10,606 bases of DNA, from the NCBI GenBank assembly GCA_003524745.1, contig DQGN01000028.1, positions 471 to 11,076 on the forward strand, read 5' to 3'. The DNA comes from Patescibacteria group bacterium (GTDB lineage Bacteria > Patescibacteriota > Kazan-3B-28 > UBA10110). The notes below the pieces were generated by a model that was not told the DNA's origin, did not search any database, and saw only the letters and a list, made by a program, of their open reading frames with translations. The translations under genes were made by a program, and so were the position numbers. Each line of letters starts with the position of its first letter. The first letter of the stretch is position 1. Shown piece after piece: positions 6,306 through 10,606 of the stretch.

Positions 6306-7562
6306 TTACACCCTATCTATCTTAGCCCCCAGTTTAGTTAGCTTATCTTCGATCTTTTCGTAACCCCGGTCAATCATTTCGGCATTAGTAATAATACTGA
6401 TGCCAGCCGCCACGAGGGCTGCCAGAATCAATGTGGCACCCGATCTAATATCCAGGCTGTTGATCTCTTTACCGTAGAGCGGAGTCGGTCCCGAAATAAT
6501 AGCCTCACGGGCGTTGAGAATTTCGGAACTTGCTCCCATTTTAGATAACTCTTGCAAATAATTCAATCTCCCTTCGAACATCGTTTCAAAAATCTTGCCA
6601 TGACCGGCAGCTTGCGTAAGTAGAACGGCAAACGGGGCTTGCAGGTCGGTCGGAAACCCAGGATAAATGTCTGTTCTCACGTCGACTGCCTTAAGTTGAG
6701 TAGTTCGAGCAATCCGAGCGCAATTATCGGGCAACAACTGAATTTGAACATTTGCTTCTAATAATTTGCTGGTAAACATATCGAGGTGATCAGGCACATA
6801 TCCGTCTATCAATACATCGCTATGCAGAACGGCAGCAGCAATAGCGAAAGTTCCTGCCTCGATCCGATCCGGAATAATCTTTAATTCAGCGCCATGTAAT
6901 TGGCTGACTCCTTCCACTATTAAAGTATGCCCACCGTATCCCTTAATCTTCGCCCCCATCAAATTAAGCGATTCTGCTAAATTAGTGATTTCTGGCTCGG
7001 CAGCAGCCAATCTGATTTCGGTAATGCCGGGGGCCAGCACGGCAGCCAGCAAAGCATTTTCGGTGGCGGTAACACTCAACTCGCGGAGTACTACTTTCCT
7101 CCCTCGCAATCCGGCTGTTTCGACATAATAGAATTGGTCATCCGAGTGTACAGTCGCCCCGAGCGCCTCAAAAGCCCGTAAATGAGCCTCAATCGGCCGA
7201 GCACCGATATGGCAGCCACCAGGGTGAGTCACCTTAACTCGCTTAAATCTGGTCAGCAAAGGACCTAAAATCAAGACAGATGCCCTGATTTGCTTGACTT
7301 TGACAAAATCAGGGTCGCGCCCGTCAACTTTACTCCCCCTGATAATTACCTTATGATTAGAGAAGTCCAAAATTTCGCAACCCAGGCTTTCCAATACTCC
7401 TAACATGGTCCGAATATCCTGAATATCAGGGACATTATTTATCGTCAGGGTATCGGTAGTTAACAACGAAGCAGCTAAAATCGGCAAGGCAGCGTTTTTG
7501 GCCCCGCTCACTTTAACTTCTCCCGAGAGCGATCTCCCCCCTTCGATAATAAATTTGCTCAT
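6306..7562 (-). CDS. murA: UDP-N-acetylglucosamine 1-carboxyvinyltransferase
   Basis: MurA transfers enolpyruvate from phosphoenolpyruvate to UDP-GlcNAc, the first committed step of peptidoglycan synthesis, in the cytoplasm. The 418-residue length matches the family. SGAKNAALP carries Lys22 and Asn23. The catalytic loop HPGGCHIGARP carries Cys117, equivalent to E. coli Cys115, the residue alkylated by fosfomycin; a Cys rather than Asp predicts sensitivity of the enzyme itself. GFPTDLQAPF holds Asp306 (E. coli Asp305), FEGRL holds Arg332, DIRSGA holds Arg373, and IDRGYE holds Arg399 (E. coli Arg397). All key residues are present, so it should be active. It leads a four-gene unit with two GT4 glycosyltransferases and a WecG-type enzyme, which ties wall precursor synthesis to surface glycan synthesis. 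It diverges from the PEGA gene with only 35 bp between the two start codons. Confidence 0.97.
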   Translation of the reverse strand: MSKFIIEGGRSLSGEVKVSGAKNAALPILAASLLTTDTLTINNVPDIQDIRTMLGVLESLGCEILDFSNHKVIIRGSKVDGRDPDFVKVKQIRASVLILGPLLTRFKRVKVTHPGGCHIGARPIEAHLRAFEALGATVHSDDQFYYVETAGLRGRKVVLRELSVTATENALLAAVLAPGITEIRLAAAEPEITNLAESLNLMGAKIKGYGGHTLIVEGVSQLHGAELKIIPDRIEAGTFAIAAAVLHSDVLIDGYVPDHLDMFTSKLLEANVQIQLLPDNCARIARTTQLKAVDVRTDIYPGFPTDLQAPFAVLLTQAAGHGKIFETMFEGRLNYLQELSKMGASSEILNAREAIISGPTPLYGKEINSLDIRSGATLILAALVAAGISIITNAEMIDRGYEKIEDKLTKLGAKIDRV

Positions 7563-7597
7563 AGCTCTTATATCTTATCAAAAAATATCTTCGCCCA
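7563..7597. promoter_or_regulatory. divergent promoter region between murA and the PEGA gene
   Basis: Only 35 bp, AT-rich, separate the two start codons. Both transcripts must start here or inside the opposite gene, so mRNA leaders are very short or absent and the promoters probably overlap. On the minus strand GATAAGATATAAG lies about 4 nt before the murA ATG and could hold a -10 element. On the plus strand TATCTT (7571-7576) is a weak -10 candidate. Neither has a clear -35 box or Shine-Dalgarno. Inferred from position more than from motifs. Confidence 0.4.
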
Positions 7598-8980
7598 ATG
7601 AAACCTATCCGGTTAGTTATTCTCGGCTACGTCCTCGCTGTTTTTGTATTTATCGTGGTGGCAAGCTATGCCTTGCTCTATGCTATGGGCTACAAAATCG
7701 ATTGGCAGAACTTAAACTTCAAAAAGACTGGATTTATTTTAATCGAATCTTACCCTCGGGGGGCCGAGATCAAATTGGCCGGCAAGGCTATAGACAAATC
7801 CACCCCCACGACCATTAAACGTCTACTGCCTGGCGATTATCTGCTGGAATTAAATAAATCCAACTATCGACCGTGGCAAGGCAACTTATTAGTCGAATCG
7901 GGTTTGGTGACAGAAAAACGCAATGTTCTTTTAACTTCAGCTAACCTACAACCAACCACTCTAATCGAAAACGCCGTAGATAAAATTGTGGGGACACCCG
8001 ACAACAGCAAGATTGTAGGAGGAACCAAGCAAGAAATTTGGCTCTGGGATATCAACAATAAGACTACCTCGGTCTTAGCTAATGCCGGATTAATTCGCCA
8101 ACATATCAAAGGGACTAATGCCACCGACATTGCCAACGGCCAACTCTCCCCTATCAACTTCTCGCCGGATAGCCAATTGCTGTTATTCCAATCCACCGGC
8201 AGATATAATCAATATTTTTTAGTGATTAATGTACGGAGCGGCATCATCAAGTTGGTGGCTACGGGCCGGCAATTAACTAAATGGCAATGGCTAAGCAATA
8301 CCGAATTAGTTAATTGGCAACTCGGCAAATTAAATCTCATTGATATCGTGGCTAATAAAACTATTGTGACAATACCTAATGTGGTGGATATGGGCATTTT
8401 CGATAACAATATTTACGCAGCCGTAGCTGCTAACAAAATTGTCAGTTTGGTCAAAATCAACCGAGGCAACAATATTAATGAGACTATTGCCGTGTTGCCT
8501 ACTGGCGAAGCCTACACCTTTGGCAAAGTTGATAACAATTGGCTCTGCACAGTCACCAATAAACAAACAACGGCTTTATGGCTTAGTGAGCGGACTAACA
8601 ACGAGCTAACTTGGTCGCGTTTAGCTGACGGGATTACTCCCTCGGTGCTTTGGGATGACACTTATCTAATTTACCAGCAAAATAATCAGGTCGTCGCCCG
8701 CGCCTGGGAAAAATTAGAAGATGTTCCCAAAATTATTTTAGATAATCAACGGAACATAAAATTGATTCATTTCAGTTACGATACGGTACTTTATTTGTCC
8801 GGTAACAAACTCACGAGTATCGATTTAACTGGCATGAACAACTATGCATTGATTAACTTGACGGAACCTGGCGATTTAATTATCACTGACAGCCAAATCA
8901 GCAAGCTCACTTATATCGATGCCAAAACCCACCAGTTAACCGAAGTTACTTTACGAGACAAAACTAATTTGTTCTTCTAA
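7598..8980 (+). CDS. membrane-anchored PEGA-domain protein with beta-propeller-like C-terminus
   Basis: The 460-residue product starts with a single hydrophobic helix (about residues 5-29) that fits an uncleaved signal anchor, placing the rest outside the cell. A PEGA domain follows (about 46-108): ESYPRGAEIKLAGKAIDKSTPTTIK, then LPGDYLLELNKSNYRPWQ. PEGA domains are small beta-sandwich modules of surface proteins that often occur near peptidoglycan or surface layers. From about residue 125 to the end, repeated units such as TPDNSKIVGGTKQEIWLWDINNK and FSPDSQLLLFQSTGRYNQYFLVINV resemble TolB/WD40-like propeller blades, suggesting a binding platform rather than an enzyme. No catalytic motif or LPXTG-type sorting signal is seen. 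The start at 7598 is the first ATG after the divergent gap, with no clear Shine-Dalgarno. It is convergent with the sortase gene. Its ligand is unknown; a structural or adhesion role is an inference. Confidence 0.8.
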   Translation: MKPIRLVILGYVLAVFVFIVVASYALLYAMGYKIDWQNLNFKKTGFILIESYPRGAEIKLAGKAIDKSTPTTIKRLLPGDYLLELNKSNYRPWQGNLLVESGLVTEKRNVLLTSANLQPTTLIENAVDKIVGTPDNSKIVGGTKQEIWLWDINNKTTSVLANAGLIRQHIKGTNATDIANGQLSPINFSPDSQLLLFQSTGRYNQYFLVINVRSGIIKLVATGRQLTKWQWLSNTELVNWQLGKLNLIDIVANKTIVTIPNVVDMGIFDNNIYAAVAANKIVSLVKINRGNNINETIAVLPTGEAYTFGKVDNNWLCTVTNKQTTALWLSERTNNELTWSRLADGITPSVLWDDTYLIYQQNNQVVARAWEKLEDVPKIILDNQRNIKLIHFSYDTVLYLSGNKLTSIDLTGMNNYALINLTEPGDLIITDSQISKLTYIDAKTHQLTEVTLRDKTNLFF

Positions 8981-9012
8981 ACTAACCGCAAGAGTTCTCG
9001 TCGCTGCGCTTC

Positions 9013-9039
9013 TCGAACAGTAATTATTTTATTGTTCGA
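9013..9039 (+). terminator. hairpin between the convergent PEGA and sortase genes
   Basis: TCGAACAGTAA (9013-9023) pairs with TTATTGTTCGA (9029-9039), 11 positions with one G-U pair on the plus strand, around a 5-nt loop. On the minus strand the wobble becomes a C-A mismatch, so the helix suits the PEGA transcript better. The U-run after it is poor (AACCTATTTG), so termination strength is doubtful. An outer inverted pair AGTTCTC / GAGAACT (8993-8999 and 9066-9072) brackets the hairpin. The whole 8981-9076 gap holds no gene. Confidence 0.45.
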
Positions 9040-9076
9040 ACCTATTTGACGACAGGTAGACAGGTGAGAACTATCT

Positions 9077-9898
9077 CTATAGTGGTAAAAAGACAGGAAT
9101 TTTGGGAATATCAGCAAACTCGGTAATGCCGCTGATGTCTTTGGCGGGAGAAGAGATCATATCTGCCCGCACAATCAGTCGTTTTAAGTTAGTCCCGATC
9201 GGCGTACAAGTCATCATCGATAAAGTTGGTGTCGCTGTAGGTTTGAGTACTTCAGTTTGTTTAGGCAAGACCACAATGCTATCGCGCACTTTATAAATAT
9301 ACTCTTCGCCTTGATAGTGGATATAGACTAGATCATTAGCTTGCAACTTGTCTAACAAGGTAAATACGCGGTTGTATTTGCCGCCGCTCCACCAATAATA
9401 CGAGCTATGTCCGGTTACAAAAACATTGCCCGCCTGCCCGGGCAAAGCCGTGCCGGGATAATGTGCTACTCCGTCCTGCAAGGACTCTAAAATGGTCTTG
9501 TTGTCCGCAGTTTGTACAAATACTAACGGAGCATCAACATTAATTTTCGGGATAATAATTTTATCTTCCTTAATAATAGGTTTGTTTTGATCGGACGAGA
9601 CAGGGAATGTGTCGTTGTTGGATGATACGGGCAAACCCGATCTTTGGTTATCCTTTTCAGCGTCATCAGTTAAGAAATAATAACTGACTTTGGTATACAA
9701 AGTTGGCGCCATCACAACTAAAGATGAGATGCCAAAAAAGACGATGAACAATCCCAAAAAACCCAAAATATCTTTCAGCCAACGCTGGGGCACATTGGAG
9801 CGTTGGGATCGAGGCGGGCGGGAATGATGCCGGGAAGGAAAAGATGGCGGCATGGCATGATGCCCCGAATCTACTTTAATATGGTAGGTTTGATTCAC
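9077..9898 (-). CDS. sortase (class D/E-like)
   Basis: Sortases are membrane-anchored cysteine transpeptidases that cut a C-terminal sorting motif of secreted proteins and join the product to the wall, a pilin or another nucleophile. A basic, His/Arg/Pro-rich cytoplasmic tail (about 12-42) precedes one membrane helix (about 43-66), then a linker and the sortase barrel from about residue 112 (EDKIIIPKINVDAPLV). The catalytic triad is visible: His164 in VTGHSSYYWW, Cys231 in TLSMMTCTPIGTN, and Arg240 in LKRLIVRAD. Total length 273 is normal for an N-anchored type. The GTG at 9898 has no properly spaced Shine-Dalgarno (AGG touches the GTG); an internal ATG at codon 16 (MPPSF) is an alternative that keeps the helix. 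It lies 31 nt after the thioredoxin-like gene, probably on the same mRNA. No LPXTG-type substrate is encoded in the window, so its targets are elsewhere. Confidence 0.93.
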   Translation of the reverse strand: MNQTYHIKVDSGHHAMPPSFPSRHHSRPPRSQRSNVPQRWLKDILGFLGLFIVFFGISSLVVMAPTLYTKVSYYFLTDDAEKDNQRSGLPVSSNNDTFPVSSDQNKPIIKEDKIIIPKINVDAPLVFVQTADNKTILESLQDGVAHYPGTALPGQAGNVFVTGHSSYYWWSGGKYNRVFTLLDKLQANDLVYIHYQGEEYIYKVRDSIVVLPKQTEVLKPTATPTLSMMTCTPIGTNLKRLIVRADMISSPAKDISGITEFADIPKIPVFLPL

Positions 9899-9929
9899 CT
9901 CAGGAGAAACTTAAACATTAAAACTCTTG

Positions 9930-10346
9930 TTAGTTAAGCGGACAACTGCTCGAGTTGGCTAATTGCTGCAAAGTCATTAATCCAGTTTGCTTTGTGCCGT
10001 CAGGCAAACCCCAAGTCGGATAGGCTTCAATATTTTCCCGAGCACAAACCTCTAATTGATTCTTGCCATCGGGAGTAGAGCATTCAATGTAGTTTAATTT
10101 ATTCACCGAAATTCCGAATAGGTCTTTTTGTTGTTTGCAATGTGAACACCAAAATGCGCCATACAATTTATAGCCTTTGGTCGTCAGACAATCCGCCAGC
10201 GCAGCGATACTCGCTTGGGTGGGAGCAGTAGTATCAGGATTATTGTTAGTCGACGGCAATTTAATTGTCCCATATACCACAAACCAAATCACGATCAAAA
10301 CTACCAGAACAACAGCCAATGAACTATTTTTTAATAGATCTTTCAT
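9930..10346 (-). CDS. membrane-anchored thioredoxin-like thiol-disulfide protein
   Basis: The 138-residue product has a hydrophobic N-terminal helix (about residues 9-26) after MKDLLKNSS, a Thr/Pro/Asn-rich linker, and a small thioredoxin-fold domain facing outside. The redox motif is CSHC (Cys67 and Cys70) in GAFWCSHCKQQKDLFG, and the cis-proline is Pro110 in EAYPTW. Extra cysteines at 53, 89, 101 and 135 and the overall pattern (FWCxHCxxQKxLFG, then YIECS, a further Cys, and YPTW) closely resemble the thioredoxin domain fused or paired with bacterial VKOR proteins. It probably helps form disulfides in secreted proteins, with a VKOR or DsbB partner that is not in the window. Pairing with a sortase suggests it may oxidise wall or pilus substrates, but this is inference. 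A good promoter candidate lies just upstream. Confidence 0.88.
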   Translation of the reverse strand: MKDLLKNSSLAVVLVVLIVIWFVVYGTIKLPSTNNNPDTTAPTQASIAALADCLTTKGYKLYGAFWCSHCKQQKDLFGISVNKLNYIECSTPDGKNQLEVCARENIEAYPTWGLPDGTKQTGLMTLQQLANSSSCPLN

Positions 10347-10373
10347 AAATAATGCTTAGTGAGTAATGAATTC

Positions 10374-10402
10374 ATTTTACGCTAAAAAATTGCCCCGGTC
10401 AC
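10374..10402 (-). promoter_or_regulatory. promoter of the thioredoxin-like / sortase unit
   Basis: Read on the minus strand: a -35-like GTGACC (10397-10402; 4 of 6 match TTGACA), a spacer of exactly 17 nt, then a -10-like TAAAAT (10374-10379; 5 of 6 match TATAAT). Transcription would start near 10367, giving a leader of about 20 nt before the ATG at 10346. It is the best sigma-70-type match I found on the minus strand. Confidence 0.6.
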
Positions 10403-10413
10403 TTGGTACTATT

Positions 10414-10458
10414 ACCCCTCCCCTCCTCCCCTTAAAAAAGGGGAGGTGTAGGTGGGGT
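10414..10458. repeat. GC-rich palindromic repeat, copy 4
   Basis: CCTCCCCTT (10425-10433) pairs with AAGGGGAGG (10438-10446) around an AAAA loop, inside a longer pyrimidine-then-purine block (ACCCCTCCCCTCC on the left, GTGTAGGTGGGG on the right). The stem core is the same as in the copies at 437-459 and 5055-5075. It separates the divergent thioredoxin-like gene and tRNA-Leu and takes up the place where a -35 box for the tRNA would lie. Confidence 0.7.
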
Positions 10459-10468
10459 TATTTAATAG

Positions 10469-10474
10469 TATAAT
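10469..10474 (+). promoter_or_regulatory. -10 box upstream of the tRNA-Leu copies
   Basis: A perfect TATAAT on the plus strand, 24 nt before the first tRNA-like start at 10499. The -35 position (about 10446-10451, GTGTAG) is poor and partly made of the adjacent palindromic repeat. It is probably the tRNA promoter, though an AT-rich tract could give the match by chance. Confidence 0.5.
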
Positions 10475-10498
10475 TTAATAAAGACTGGGCTTCTAACG

Positions 10499-10552
10499 GG
10501 CCGAGTGGCGGAACTGGCAGACCTGCCTACCGGCAGGCAGGCGCGCATGACT
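10499..10552 (+). pseudogene. tRNA-Leu 5' fragment interrupted by a palindromic 20-mer
   Basis: The first 23 nt (10499-10521) match the acceptor strand, D-stem and D-loop of a bacterial tRNA-Leu. A palindrome, CCTGCCTACCGGCAGGCAGG (10522-10541), follows. After it, CGCGCATGACT restores the normal tRNA-Leu sequence up to the anticodon arm. Removing exactly the 20-mer gives the canonical GGCAGACGCGCATGACT. Beyond about 10552 no anticodon stem, variable arm or T-arm can be folded before the second copy starts at 10583, so this copy is not a complete tRNA as read here. Confidence 0.6.
10522..10541. repeat. palindromic 20-mer in the tRNA-Leu D-loop
   Basis: CCTGCCTACCGGCAGGCAGG is self-complementary except for one mismatched pair (10529/10534). 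It resembles the CCTGCC...GGCAGG palindromes known to be abundant in some CPR genomes. It is unrelated in sequence to the CCTCCCC/GGGGAGG family in this window. Confidence 0.7.
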
Positions 10553-10582
10553 ACAATATTACAATTAGGGGTTTATTCAGAT

Positions 10583-10606
10583 GGCCGAGTGGCGGAACTG
10601 GCAGAC
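10583..10606 (+). tRNA. tRNA-Leu, 5' part, cut by the window end
   Basis: A 24-nt exact repeat of 10499-10522, starting at the acceptor strand (GGCCGAG, then TG, then GCGG) and ending in the D-loop (GGCAGAC). The pattern GCCGAGTGGCGGAA-TGG-AGAC is typical of bacterial tRNA-Leu, a long-variable-arm type. The anticodon is outside the window. It is probably the functional gene, or else the end of a contig broken inside a repeat. Confidence 0.6.

Noticed and set aside
9895..9918. Seven-codon ORF (MFKFLLR) ending in a TGA that overlaps the sortase GTG
   Set aside because: It could couple translation, but it is very short, has no Shine-Dalgarno, and such overlaps arise easily when the second codon starts with A.
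10343..10375. Ten-codon upstream ORF (MNSLLTKHYL) whose TGA overlaps the thioredoxin-like start
   Set aside because: Its ATG overlaps the proposed -10 box (10374-10379), so it would not be transcribed from that promoter. Stops overlapping ATGA are also common by chance.
10552..10582. Group I or other intron in a split tRNA-Leu
   Set aside because: Only about 30 nt separate the tRNA-like copies, too short for a group I intron. The downstream block repeats the 5' end and does not supply a 3' half.
1..10606. CRISPR array, transposase, prophage or toxin-antitoxin genes
   Set aside because: No regularly spaced repeats were found, and no protein in the window resembles these families.

Overview
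The window looks like chromosomal DNA from a monoderm bacterium of the Candidate Phyla Radiation (Patescibacteria), Parcubacteria-like. This is inferred from four things: compact genes with 2 to 16 nt spacing or overlaps, a class D/E-like sortase with no sign of an outer membrane, a single-pass PEGA/beta-propeller protein, and several short GC-rich palindromic repeats of a kind common in these genomes. No taxonomic marker in the window settles the phylum. The standard genetic code fits all the genes.

Layout, mostly on the minus strand and read from right to left in transcription order. (a) 9077-10375: a likely two-gene unit, a membrane-anchored thioredoxin-like protein followed by a sortase, behind a good promoter candidate at 10374-10402. 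(b) 7598-8980, plus strand: a PEGA-domain protein, divergent from murA (35 bp gap) and convergent with the sortase. (c) 3084-7562: a tight four-gene unit of murA, GT4 glycosyltransferase, second GT4 glycosyltransferase and WecG/TagA/CpsF glycosyltransferase, closed by strong hairpins at 3000-3082. (d) 70-2912: gltX (glutamyl-tRNA synthetase), a third GT4 glycosyltransferase overlapping it by 8 nt, and a small membrane protein whose likely N-terminus is cut by an in-frame TAA. (e) 10469-10606: a promoter and two copies of the 5' end of a tRNA-Leu. The first copy carries a palindromic 20-mer in its D-loop and then degenerates. The second runs off the window end.

Functionally this is a cell-envelope region. 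MurA starts peptidoglycan precursor synthesis from UDP-GlcNAc. The WecG-type enzyme and the GT4 enzymes probably build a lipid-linked surface glycan. The sortase, thioredoxin-like protein and PEGA protein act at or outside the membrane. gltX is the only core translation gene.

I see no clearly new multi-gene system. The points most worth checking are the palindromic repeat cassette that extends the reading frame of one glycosyltransferase by about 67 codons, the interrupted tRNA-Leu fragment at the window end, the strand-asymmetric triple hairpin after wecG, and the in-frame stop in the small membrane protein gene.
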